From Myxococcota bacterium (lineage in GTDB: Bacteria; Myxococcota_A; Bradymonadia; UBA7976; UBA1532): a stretch of 35,139 nucleotides of DNA. Location of the stretch: positions 1 to 35,139 of the forward strand of contig JAKLJY010000088.1 of assembly GCA_023150895.1 (NCBI GenBank), given 5' to 3'. The translations under genes and the position numbers were made by a program. The notes under the pieces were generated by a model. The model did no database searches and had not been told where the DNA came from. It saw only the letters and a program-made list of their open reading frames with translations. Positions 23,077-35,139 of the stretch are shown piece after piece (within the stretch, counting starts at the first letter, position 1; every line of letters starts with the position of its first letter).

Positions 23077-24060
23077 ATGCACACACGCCCCCGCGCGCTG
23101 ACCGCCGCCCTGAGCCTCGCCTGCGTCGTCGCCGTCTCTGGATGCAGCGGTGCGCCCGTCCCGTCTCCCACGCCCCCGCTCGCGCCCGCGTCGGCCCCGT
23201 CGACGCCCACGGGCGACCTGCCCCCGGCCGACGCCGCCGCCCTGGCGAGCGCGGGCATCCCCCGCGAGAGCATCGCCTGCCGGGCCCGCAACCGCTGGAG
23301 CTCGACGCTGCGGGCCGAGGCGAAGGCCACTGCCGGCCAGATCCTCGAAGGCCTTGCCGGGCTGGGCGCGGTCGTCCCCGAAGAGAAGCGCGACGCGGCC
23401 CGTTCTCTGGTCGTCGACGCCGTCTTCTGGCGCATGGTGCTGACGCAGCTCGTCGACGGCGAGCTGCACAACCTCGGCATCGTCGCACTGCGGGGTCGCA
23501 CGACGGCCTCCGGCGCGCCCCTGCTGCTCTTCCGCACGGCGTTCACCGCCGAGCCGGGGCGCGACGGGAGCTGTGTCGACTCCCTCGTCGACGCGGGTGT
23601 GCGGCACGCGATCAATCTCTACGCGGGCCCGATGCCCACGGAGGGCCTCGAAGCGGCGGAGGCCGGCCGCCTCGCCGCCGCGGGGGGCACTTACTTCTCG
23701 GCGCGCGAGCACCCCGAGTCGACGAGCTTCCGCGAAACGCTGCGCGACGAAGCCGGCCCGGAGGCCGCACAGGCGGCGATGCGCACCGTCGCGCGGCTGG
23801 TGAACGAGCAGATCCTCCGCCCGGGCGGCGCGCCCCCCCGCGGGCACGTGCAGGTGCACTGCGGCGGCGGGATGCACCGCACCGGCATGGTCGTCGGGGT
23901 GATCGAGCGCTGCGTGAACGGCACGCCGATGGCCGACGTGGCCGCGAACTTCAAGCGGCACGTCGGCTGGCGCTCGGAGAGCGAGCCGGGCGGCTTCGAG
24001 CCCGAGAACCTCGAGTTCATCGAGCGCTTCGACTGCGGGCTGATCGAGGCGCAGCGCTGA
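23077..24060 (+). CDS. Lipoprotein with CX5R (tyrosine/dual-specificity) phosphatase signature
   Basis: This 327-residue protein starts at ATG 23077 with a signal peptide ending in VSGC (Cys23 lipidated), then a Pro/Ala/Ser linker. The C-terminal half contains VHCGGGMHRTGM, which fits the HCx5R(S/T)G phosphate-binding loop of cysteine-dependent phosphatases (Cys262, Arg268). Before it come a strand-loop of the type seen in bacterial DSP-like enzymes (VRHAINLYAGPMPTEGLEA) and a long helix. It would therefore act outside the cytoplasm, on the periplasmic side of a membrane; phosphoinositides, inositol phosphates or phosphoproteins are all possible substrates. A TTG at 23065 would add only four residues. 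It converges on the giant repeat lipoprotein, 40 bp apart. Confidence 0.78.
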   Translation: MHTRPRALTAALSLACVVAVSGCSGAPVPSPTPPLAPASAPSTPTGDLPPADAAALASAGIPRESIACRARNRWSSTLRAEAKATAGQILEGLAGLGAVVPEEKRDAARSLVVDAVFWRMVLTQLVDGELHNLGIVALRGRTTASGAPLLLFRTAFTAEPGRDGSCVDSLVDAGVRHAINLYAGPMPTEGLEAAEAGRLAAAGGTYFSAREHPESTSFRETLRDEAGPEAAQAAMRTVARLVNEQILRPGGAPPRGHVQVHCGGGMHRTGMVVGVIERCVNGTPMADVAANFKRHVGWRSESEPGGFEPENLEFIERFDCGLIEAQR

Positions 24061-24100
24061 CCGGACGGCCGCGCGGGACCCGACCTGCCGGCCGACGGCC

Positions 24101-29434
<5,334 letters not shown>

Positions 29435-29511
29435 GGAGCCTACGGTCCCGTGATCAATGTTGGCTTCCTTTGGCTATCGGTCCGCGGCCCCCGGCATTAA
29501 TGTGCGCGGTC

Positions 29512-31050
29512 ATGTCCGCCCCTCGCGTCCGCCTGGTCAACACGTTCACGTCGCCGTTCGACAACGCGGTCGCCACCGCACGCACCTGTTATTCGAGCAG
29601 GGTGATCACCCCCGAAGACGTCGCGCGGGACGACGAGGCCCGTGCCCTGCGGGACCGCATCGCCCGGAGCACTTACGACGCCGGGCACCATACGACGCTG
29701 CAGCACGCGCACTTTCAGTTCACGGTCGAGGGCGTCAGCCGGCAGGCGCTCTGGAGCTTTCTGCACGCGCACCCCTTCTACAACAGCGAGCAGGTGAGTC
29801 AGCGCTACGTGGCGGTCAAGGCCGGGCACTACACCCGCCCGGCGATGCACGAGGCCGCGGCGGCGCGGTTCGACGCGTGTGTCGCCCGCATGCACGAGAC
29901 CTATGCGGCGCTGACGCAGATGCTGCTGCCGGCGGCGGCGCGGTTCTTCTTCGAGGTCTTTCCGGCGCGGGGCAAGGCCGGGGTCCGCGATCAGTGGCAG
30001 GGCGCGTTGAAGAAGAAGGCGCAAGAGGTCGCGCGATACGCGCTGCCTGTCGCGACGCATGCCCATCTGTATCACACGGTCAGTGGTCTGACGCTGCACC
30101 GCTACCACCGCATGTGTCTCGAGACGGACGCCCCGGAGGAGGTGCGCGCGATGGTGACCGCCATGGTGGCGGCCGTCGGGGCGGTCGACCCCCTCTTCTT
30201 CCGGGACGTCGAGCCCGTGCGCGAGGCGGCCCCATCGGCACCGGCGCCGCTCCCCCCGCGGGATCCGGCGGCCTTCGTCGCCCGGTTCGACGAGGCCCTC
30301 GAAGGCCGCACGAGCCGGCTCGTCGACTGGAAACTGCACGCCGAGCGCACCGTCGCCGACGCCGTGCGCGAGGTTCTCGGTTGCTCACCCGACGCGCTCG
30401 ACGACGACGCGGCCATCGCCCGGGCGCTCGATCCGGCGCGCAACCCGGCCCTCTCCGAGACGCTCAACGTCAACACCCTCGACCGCGTGACGCGGGCGCT
30501 GCACCACCCCCACTACACGTTCCGCAAGAAGCTGAGTCACAGCGCCGACAGCCAGGACCAACGGCACCGCATGATTCCCGGCTCCCGACCGATGCTGACC
30601 CGGGTCTTCGCCGGCGGACGCACGCCGGACGTCGTCGTCCCCGCCCTCCTGCAGGCCACCCCGGAGGCCCATGCGTTCTTCGTCGAGCGCATGACCGAGG
30701 TCTGGGGTGTCATCGAGGATCTCCGCTCGGAGGGTGTGTCGGACGAGGCCGCACTGTATCTGTTGCCGAACGCGTACCCCATCCGGTTCGAAGAGAGCGG
30801 CGACCTGCTGTATCAGCACCACAAGTGGACGACGCGCCTCTGTTACAACGCGCAGGAAGAGATCTGGAACGCCACCCGCGACGAGGTCGAGCAGGTGCGC
30901 GCCGTCCACCCGCGCATCGGTCGTCACCTGCTGCCGCCGTGCGGTCTGCGCGCCGCCGCCGGGCGCAAGCCCTACTGCCCGGAGGGCCCGCGATACTGTG
31001 GCGTGCCGGTCTGGCGCCTCGACCCGGCCGACTGGTCGCGGGTGATCTGA
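29512..31050 (+). CDS. Double-domain ThyX-like (FAD-dependent thymidylate synthase) protein
   Basis: This 512-residue protein consists of two ThyX-like halves. In the first, the family's conserved block is recognisable (GHHTTLQHAHFQFTVEGVSR, ending SEQVSQRYV near residue 99), but the RHR of the ThyX motif is replaced by HAH and the preceding EH by QH. In the second half a related block (HYTFRKKLSHSADSQDQ) is followed by an intact RHR at 351-353. Authentic ThyX is about 220-300 residues and methylates dUMP using FAD and methylene-tetrahydrofolate. In this fused form the substrate site may be formed between halves, or the protein may have another nucleotide substrate. The start could be ATG 29512 or ATG 29500; neither has a clear ribosome binding site. 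It is divergent from the repeat lipoprotein and ends four bases from the convergent Uma2-type gene. Confidence 0.8.
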   Translation: MSAPRVRLVNTFTSPFDNAVATARTCYSSRVITPEDVARDDEARALRDRIARSTYDAGHHTTLQHAHFQFTVEGVSRQALWSFLHAHPFYNSEQVSQRYVAVKAGHYTRPAMHEAAAARFDACVARMHETYAALTQMLLPAAARFFFEVFPARGKAGVRDQWQGALKKKAQEVARYALPVATHAHLYHTVSGLTLHRYHRMCLETDAPEEVRAMVTAMVAAVGAVDPLFFRDVEPVREAAPSAPAPLPPRDPAAFVARFDEALEGRTSRLVDWKLHAERTVADAVREVLGCSPDALDDDAAIARALDPARNPALSETLNVNTLDRVTRALHHPHYTFRKKLSHSADSQDQRHRMIPGSRPMLTRVFAGGRTPDVVVPALLQATPEAHAFFVERMTEVWGVIEDLRSEGVSDEAALYLLPNAYPIRFEESGDLLYQHHKWTTRLCYNAQEEIWNATRDEVEQVRAVHPRIGRHLLPPCGLRAAAGRKPYCPEGPRYCGVPVWRLDPADWSRVI

Positions 31051-31054
31051 CGCG

Positions 31055-31837
31055 TTACTCGCCCTTCAACCGGGCGAGCTCGGCCCGCAGCGCCTCGACC
31101 TCGGCTTCGAGGGCATCGGCGCGAGCCTGGACAGCGGCGGCGCGGCGGGCTTGGTCCTCCGTGCGCAGGAGCGCCTCGTTCAGGGCGTCCTCGAGGGCGG
31201 CCTCGATCTCGTCGGCAATGGGCAGGAGCGCACCGTCGAGATAGAAGCGGAGGCGACCGTTTTGCAGGCCGAGCTCTGCGCCGAGGTGCGGGGCGCGCCA
31301 ACGCCCCCCCTGTGGGATGATGGGGGTGTAGACCCCCGGGCGGTCGCCGAGTCGGTACCCGTGCAGACTCACGCGCCGCGCATCAAACACGAAATACTCG
31401 GGGATGCCCAGGCGCGCGAACCATTCGACGTTGCGCTCGAGGTCCTTCTTGCGGTCGCCGTCGAACAGAATCTCGAGGGCGAAATCGAGGCCCCGGCCTT
31501 CGTGATCGACGACCCAGGTGATGCGCTCACCCTCGGGCACGTCGAAGACGACGAAGAAATCGGGCGCGAAGCGGCGTTCGCCCGGGTAGTAGACCGTGAT
31601 GCCGCGGCCGATGTAGGCCCGCCGCCCGCGCCGCCGGAACCAGCCGCCGAGCGAGCTCTCGGCGATGCGCTCCGCGTTGATGTGCGGGTCCCCGACCGGC
31701 GGCATCTGCGACCGGGGGATGGGGACGAGCGTCGCGCGCACGCGTTGCCGCTGCTCGTCGGTCAGCGTCGCCCAGACCTCGGAGGTCGGCGCCCTGGGCT
31801 CGTCGGTTCCGGCGTCGGGATGCGGGGCGTGCGACAT
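31055..31837 (-). CDS. Uma2-family (DUF820) restriction-endonuclease-fold protein
   Basis: This 260-residue protein has the Uma2/DUF820 PD-(D/E)xK core: APDFFVVFD (with the metal-binding Asp), then DFALEILFDGDRKKD (Glu, and Lys in the following helix), then LERNVEWFARLGIPEYFVFDARR. The last 50 residues form an Ala/Glu/Arg-rich coiled coil, which many family members also have. The family is abundant in cyanobacteria and other large-genome bacteria, and its biological role is poorly known. ATG 31837 is chosen because the twelve residues before it in the frame are unlike the family. The gene ends four bases from the ThyX-like gene stop (convergent) and lies 60 bp downstream of the lipoprotein gene on the same strand. 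Confidence 0.85.
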   Translation of the reverse strand: MSHAPHPDAGTDEPRAPTSEVWATLTDEQRQRVRATLVPIPRSQMPPVGDPHINAERIAESSLGGWFRRRGRRAYIGRGITVYYPGERRFAPDFFVVFDVPEGERITWVVDHEGRGLDFALEILFDGDRKKDLERNVEWFARLGIPEYFVFDARRVSLHGYRLGDRPGVYTPIIPQGGRWRAPHLGAELGLQNGRLRFYLDGALLPIADEIEAALEDALNEALLRTEDQARRAAAVQARADALEAEVEALRAELARLKGE

Positions 31838-31887
31838 ACCGTCAGCATGCCACAGCCGGCCCCCCGCCGCCACGCGCGGATGTCCGG

Positions 31888-31899
31888 GAACGGCCGTTC
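31888..31899. repeat. Perfect 12-bp palindrome at a gene end
   Basis: GAACGGCCGTTC reads the same on both strands and overlaps the stop codon of the beta-propeller-like lipoprotein. It could be a protein-binding site upstream of the Uma2-type gene (start 31837) or be due to chance. Confidence 0.3.
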
Positions 31900-32980
31900 A
31901 GAACGCGGTCTTCGCCACCCGGAACACGCCGGTCATGCTCGTGTAGTACAGATGCGTCGCATCTCCGGCGATCTGTCCGGGGCAGCCGGCCGCCGGCGAA
32001 AACGCCAGCACGTTGAGCGCCCGAGGCGCTCCACTCGCGTGGGGGAGGCGAACGATCTGGCAGTCCGGCGTGGGGAAATAGACATGCGTCGCGTCGACGA
32101 CGAGCGTGACCGCCCAACTCGCGGTGGACGGCGACTCGCCGACGAGCTCGGCCGGCCCACCCGCCAGCGGCGCGCGCCACAGGCGCATGGGCGCATCGCC
32201 CTCCGTGACCCAGAAGAGGTGTGTTTCGCTCGTCGCGAGACCGAGGCGTGGCGTGCGGTGCTCGGTGGCCACGTCGGCGACCGCCCCGCCGTCTTTCGGC
32301 ACCCTCCGCACGCGATCGGCGCCGAGAACGGCGTAGTAGACCGCATCGCCGGCGACGACCACCCCCGCGGGATAGGGCTCGTCCGTCGCCAGGATCTCGA
32401 CCTCGCCCTCACCGGACTTCTCGACGCGTGCGACGCTGCCCGCCTCGGCATAGTTGGCGAAATAGGCGTGCGTCGCATCGAGCGCCAGGCCGGCGTATTG
32501 CGCGTTCTCCACGTCGGCGAGCCGGCTCCGGTCGCCCCCGTCGGGGGGGAACCGGAAGAGATCCGTCGTCGTCAATACATAGACACCGTCGGCCTCGGCG
32601 CGCACCGTCGTCGGGACCATGAGGCGCTCGCCGAGCACGACCGGCGCCCCCCCGGTCTTGGGGATGCGCAACAGATGCCCGTCCGGCCCGGTCGCGTCGG
32701 TGACGTAGACCGAGTCGCCATAGACGGCGATGCCGTAGTAGTTGAACCCGAGGCCCGACGAACCGGGCGCCGCGGCGGGTCCGGCGAGGCGCTCACCGGG
32801 TCCGTCGACGGCAACCGGCGTGCCACCTGCGCCCCCCGTCGGACCGGCGACGAAAGCATCCTCGGGCGGACGCGGGGCGCCCGTCTCCGAGCCGTCGTCA
32901 TCGCCCCCGCCGCTTGCGACGTCGTCTCCGCAGCCGAGGAGCAGTGCCAGGACCAGGAGTGACCGGAGACCGTCGTTCAT
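31898..32980 (-). CDS. Predicted beta-propeller-like lipoprotein
   Basis: This 360-residue lipoprotein has signal peptide MNDGLRSLLVLALLLGC (Cys17) and an Asp/Gly-rich linker. The mature part is a series of about six blades of roughly 45-50 residues. Each contains a strand such as GIAVYGDSVYVTD, GLALDATHAYFAN, GVVVAGDAVYYAV, GLATSETHLFWVT, TLVVDATHVYFPT or QIAGDATHLYYTS, followed by a basic LLRIPKTGG, VRRVPKDGG or LWRAPLAGG strand. This is the pattern of exported propeller proteins that are frequent in myxobacteria. No catalytic motif was seen. The start is fixed by an AAGGAGGT site. The ATG overlaps the stop of the upstream glutamate-synthase-domain gene (ATGA), so the two are co-translated. 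Confidence 0.82.
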   Translation of the reverse strand: MNDGLRSLLVLALLLGCGDDVASGGGDDDGSETGAPRPPEDAFVAGPTGGAGGTPVAVDGPGERLAGPAAAPGSSGLGFNYYGIAVYGDSVYVTDATGPDGHLLRIPKTGGAPVVLGERLMVPTTVRAEADGVYVLTTTDLFRFPPDGGDRSRLADVENAQYAGLALDATHAYFANYAEAGSVARVEKSGEGEVEILATDEPYPAGVVVAGDAVYYAVLGADRVRRVPKDGGAVADVATEHRTPRLGLATSETHLFWVTEGDAPMRLWRAPLAGGPAELVGESPSTASWAVTLVVDATHVYFPTPDCQIVRLPHASGAPRALNVLAFSPAAGCPGQIAGDATHLYYTSMTGVFRVAKTAF

Positions 32981-34494
32981 GAAACCTCCTTCTTCGATCG
33001 AAGCGCCGCGACGTCGGCCGGGCCGGGGACTCCCCAACCGGCAGCATAGCCGAAAACGTCGCGGGCCGGCCGGGCGTGCAGACCGTCGACGATGTCGAAA
33101 CGGTCGAGCGGGACGAGCGCCGGGTGCGGCTGCCCGCACGCATGCGCGAGCGACAGCAAATCTTTTCTCAAGGTAATCAAATAGTTGGCGAGTCGCGCGG
33201 ACTTCAGCGTCGGGTCGAGGCCCCCCATGAGCCAGCGGCTCTGCGTCGCCACGCCGGTGGGGCAATGGCCCGTATGGCATTGTTGGGCTTGAATACACCC
33301 GATGGCCAGCAAGGCCTCGCGGGCGACGTTGATCTGATCGCAGCCCATCGCCAGCGCGAGCATCGCCTGCTGCGGGAAACCGAGCTTGCCCGAGCCGATG
33401 AAGACGATCTTCTCGGCGAGGGCGCGCTCGGCGAACACACGATGCACCTCGGCGAAACCGAGCTTGAAGGGCAGCGCGACGTGATCCGTGAAAACGAGCG
33501 GCGCCGCGCCCGTGCCGCCCTCGCCGCCGTCGATGGTGATGAAGTCGGGCGCCCTTCCCGTGCCCTCGATCCGCTGTGCGAGCGAGCGCCAGAAGTCGAG
33601 CTCGCCGACGGCCGATTTGATGCCGACGGGCAATCCGGACGCGTCGGCGAGGCGCTCGATGAAGTCGAGCAGGGTGTCGACGTCGTGAAACGCCGAGTGC
33701 GCGGCCGGCGAGAGGCAGTCCACGCCCATGGGAATGAGGCGGATGCGGGCGATCTCGGGCGTGATCTTCGCGGCCGGCAGGACCCCGCCGAGGCCCGGCT
33801 TCGCGCCTTGCGAGAGCTTGAGTTCGATGGCCCGCACGGGGGCGCTCTGCACCGTCTCCAGGAACCGCTCCAGGCTGAAGCGCCCCTGGGCGTCGCGGCA
33901 GCCGAAGTAGCCCGTGCCGATCTGCCAGACGAGCTCGCCCCCGTGTCGGTGGTGATCGCTGATGCCGCCCTCGCCCGTGTTCTGCAGCGCGCCGGCGAGT
34001 TTCACCCCGCGATTGATCGCCTCGACGGCCGTCGCGGAGAGCGAGCCGTAACTCATGGCCGAGGTGTTGACGATGGACGCCGGCCGGAAGGCATGTTTGC
34101 GACCCCGAAACCCGCCGAGAACCTTGGCCCCCGGGCAGGCGTAGTCCGGTCCGTGCGTCCGCCCGTCGTCGTAGGGAAACGTGCTCTGCCGGATGATGAC
34201 GTAGCCGGGGGTGTTCTCGAAGTCGTTGTCGGAGCCGAACCCGAAGTAATTGTTCTCTTTTTTCGCCGACGCGTAGATCCAGCGCCGCTGGTCGCGGGAG
34301 AACGGCCGCTCCTCGTCGTTGCCCGTGACGATGTATTGTCGCAGCGGTCCACCGAGGGCCTCGAACCAGTATCGAAAGCGCCCGACGATGGGGAAATTGC
34401 GCTTGATGGCGTGGACGCGCTGCCGACGGTCGACGACGGCGAGGAGCGCCAGCGCGGCGGCGGCGGCGGCCAGGACCCAGGCGGTGGTGTGCAT
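32977..34494 (-). CDS. FMN-binding glutamate-synthase-domain protein
   Basis: This 505-residue protein starts with a hydrophobic helix (about residues 4-22), probably a membrane anchor. It is followed by the FMN/Fe-S synthase domain of the glutamate synthase (GltS) family. Recognisable parts are NTSAMSYGSLS, the flavin-site loop IDGGEGGTGAAP, GSGKLGFPQQAMLALAMGCD, and the 3Fe-4S cysteines Cys400, Cys406 and Cys411 (CIQAQQCHTGHC) followed by PTGVATQ. The glutaminase domain of true GltB is absent, as in the many stand-alone FMN-binding glutamate synthase family proteins, whose substrate is mostly unknown. It could take ammonia or act on another amine. ATG 34494 directly precedes the hydrophobic helix. 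Co-translation with a secreted propeller lipoprotein is unexpected. Confidence 0.87.
   Translation of the reverse strand: MHTTAWVLAAAAAALALLAVVDRRQRVHAIKRNFPIVGRFRYWFEALGGPLRQYIVTGNDEERPFSRDQRRWIYASAKKENNYFGFGSDNDFENTPGYVIIRQSTFPYDDGRTHGPDYACPGAKVLGGFRGRKHAFRPASIVNTSAMSYGSLSATAVEAINRGVKLAGALQNTGEGGISDHHRHGGELVWQIGTGYFGCRDAQGRFSLERFLETVQSAPVRAIELKLSQGAKPGLGGVLPAAKITPEIARIRLIPMGVDCLSPAAHSAFHDVDTLLDFIERLADASGLPVGIKSAVGELDFWRSLAQRIEGTGRAPDFITIDGGEGGTGAAPLVFTDHVALPFKLGFAEVHRVFAERALAEKIVFIGSGKLGFPQQAMLALAMGCDQINVAREALLAIGCIQAQQCHTGHCPTGVATQSRWLMGGLDPTLKSARLANYLITLRKDLLSLAHACGQPHPALVPLDRFDIVDGLHARPARDVFGYAAGWGVPGPADVAALRSKKEVS
32984..32991 (-). promoter_or_regulatory. Consensus ribosome binding site for the propeller lipoprotein
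   Basis: AAGGAGGT on the minus strand ends three bases before ATG 32980 and lies inside the last codons of the upstream gene. This is the strongest Shine-Dalgarno match noticed in the window, suggesting that the lipoprotein is made in higher amount than its upstream partner. Confidence 0.8.
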
Positions 34495-34695
34495 CGTGCC
34501 ATTGTGGGTCCGACCGAAGCCCGGCGCCACCCGGGCGTGCCAGTCCCGATCGGTGGGAGATTTGCCTACCCCCCCCCCATCCCCGTGAGGCCCCGGGGTT
34601 GAATTCGTGTACCGCCCACCGCAGATCGCCCCCAGCCCGCCGTCGCGGGGTGGGGCGCGCCTCTGCGCCGTGGTGGGTGGGTTTTCGCGCCTTCG

Positions 34696-34740
34696 CCTGA
34701 GCCCGCGGGTACGGGGCGGCCAGCCGTTGTCCGGCTCAGG
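34696..34740. repeat. Inverted repeat at the 3' end of the transposase gene
   Basis: CCTGAGCC (34696-34703) and GGCTCAGG (34733-34740) are perfect inverted repeats separated by 29 bases, the right arm covering the transposase stop codon. It may be a terminator stem or part of the insertion sequence end; the window does not contain the other end needed to decide. The rest of the gap 34495-34735 is C/G-rich, with a run of nine C near 34570, and shows no gene. Confidence 0.35.
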
Positions 34741-35139
34741 AGAGTGCGACGGGGTCCGGTATCTCGGCCCAGCGGAGGCCGACGAGGTGGCGCTCGGTCG
34801 CGGCGGAGACCGCGTGGCGCAGCCAGTCCATGAGCTCACGCCAGGGGATGAGGCCGGGGCGCTCCTCGCGCAGGCTGTGGGCGCGGAAGATCGCCATGGC
34901 GTTGCAGGCGATGCGTCGGAGGACCATCAGGGCGAGCATGGCGGTGGGGTTGCGGGACCAGGGCCGGTCGTCTTCTCGAAACGAGACATCGAGCGTCTTG
35001 TGGATGCCGTTCTCGACCTGCCAGTGGGCCCGAATGATGTCGAGCCACTGCCGTGCCGTGTAGTCAGCCGGGGCGACGTTGCTGACGAAATACCGATCCA
35101 TCTTGGCGATGATCGTGCCGTCCTTTTCGACGGTCTCCC
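34736..35139 (-). CDS. ISAs1-family transposase, C-terminal part (runs off the window)
   Basis: The visible 134 codons encode the end of a DDE transposase of the ISAs1 type. RYFVSNVAP is followed by a helix with IIRAHWQVENGIHKTLDVSF and REDDRP, the region holding the last catalytic glutamate (in the VEN motif) of that family, then PTAMLALMVLRRIACNAM. The frame continues without interruption to the window edge at 35139, so the upstream part of the gene, and possibly the left terminal repeat, lies outside. No frameshift is seen in the visible part, so the element could be intact. Confidence 0.85.
   Translation of the reverse strand, partial: ETVEKDGTIIAKMDRYFVSNVAPADYTARQWLDIIRAHWQVENGIHKTLDVSFREDDRPWSRNPTAMLALMVLRRIACNAMAIFRAHSLREERPGLIPWRELMDWLRHAVSAATERHLVGLRWAEIPDPVALS

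Larger units (their letters stand above)
34696..35139 (-). mobile_element. Partial ISAs1-like insertion sequence
   Basis: This contains the transposase 3' part and the inverted repeat around its stop codon. The inner boundary of the element is uncertain; no convincing terminal inverted repeat can be assigned without the opposite end. Confidence 0.5.

Noticed and set aside
31151-32962. Plus-strand open frame of 603 codons across the Uma2-type and lipoprotein genes
   Set aside because: Spans two well-supported minus-strand genes and has only Arg/Gly/Asp-rich shadow sequence.

Overview
The window looks like chromosomal DNA from a very GC-rich, predatory- or myxobacterium-like Gram-negative (Myxococcota, or a related deltaproteobacterial lineage such as the bradymonads). 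Several things point that way. Codon third positions are almost always G or C. There are many short lipoproteins with an aspartate/glycine-rich stretch after the lipidated cysteine. One giant lipoprotein is built of thrombospondin-type-3 and MopE-like Asp/Cys repeats, and two large sensor kinases sit next to each other. Placement below phylum level is inference. No rRNA, tRNA, CRISPR array or replication origin was seen.

Layout. 0-4.3 kb: a decayed histidine-kinase tail, a VTT-domain membrane protein, an amidase (minus strand), and a secreted HExxH protein with three C-terminal repeats. 4.4-9.1 kb: a signalling cluster of a NarL-type sensor kinase and its LuxR-type regulator (ATGA overlap), followed by a hybrid kinase. 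9.1-10.7 kb: a POT-family peptide transporter. 10.7-12.9 kb: three tightly packed lipoprotein genes read leftwards.

13.0-21.1 kb is the most unusual part and looks like an accessory conflict or defence island. A ParB/sulfiredoxin-fold gene overlaps a gene for a possible PD-(D/E)xK-type nuclease. Both converge on, and the second overlaps by 112 bp, a complete C5-cytosine DNA methyltransferase. Behind the methyltransferase, on the same strand, is a two-gene operon: a calcineurin-like metallophosphoesterase translationally coupled to a 1082-residue protein that joins a CHAT caspase-like protease, an NB-ARC/STAND ATPase and near-identical TPR repeats. I read this as a restriction-modification-like module beside a STAND-protease module; that they cooperate is inference.

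21.1-24.1 kb: an extended SDR and a steroid 5-alpha-reductase homologue overlap as an operon, suggesting steroid or sterol conversion, with a lipoprotein carrying a CX5R phosphatase signature divergent from them. 24.1-29.4 kb: the 1.78-kiloresidue repeat lipoprotein. 29.5-35.1 kb: a double-domain ThyX-like protein, a Uma2-family nuclease-fold protein, a beta-propeller-like lipoprotein coupled to an FMN/Fe-S glutamate-synthase-domain protein, and an ISAs1-type transposase cut off by the window end. Genes are densely packed; no gene-free stretch exceeds 300 bases.
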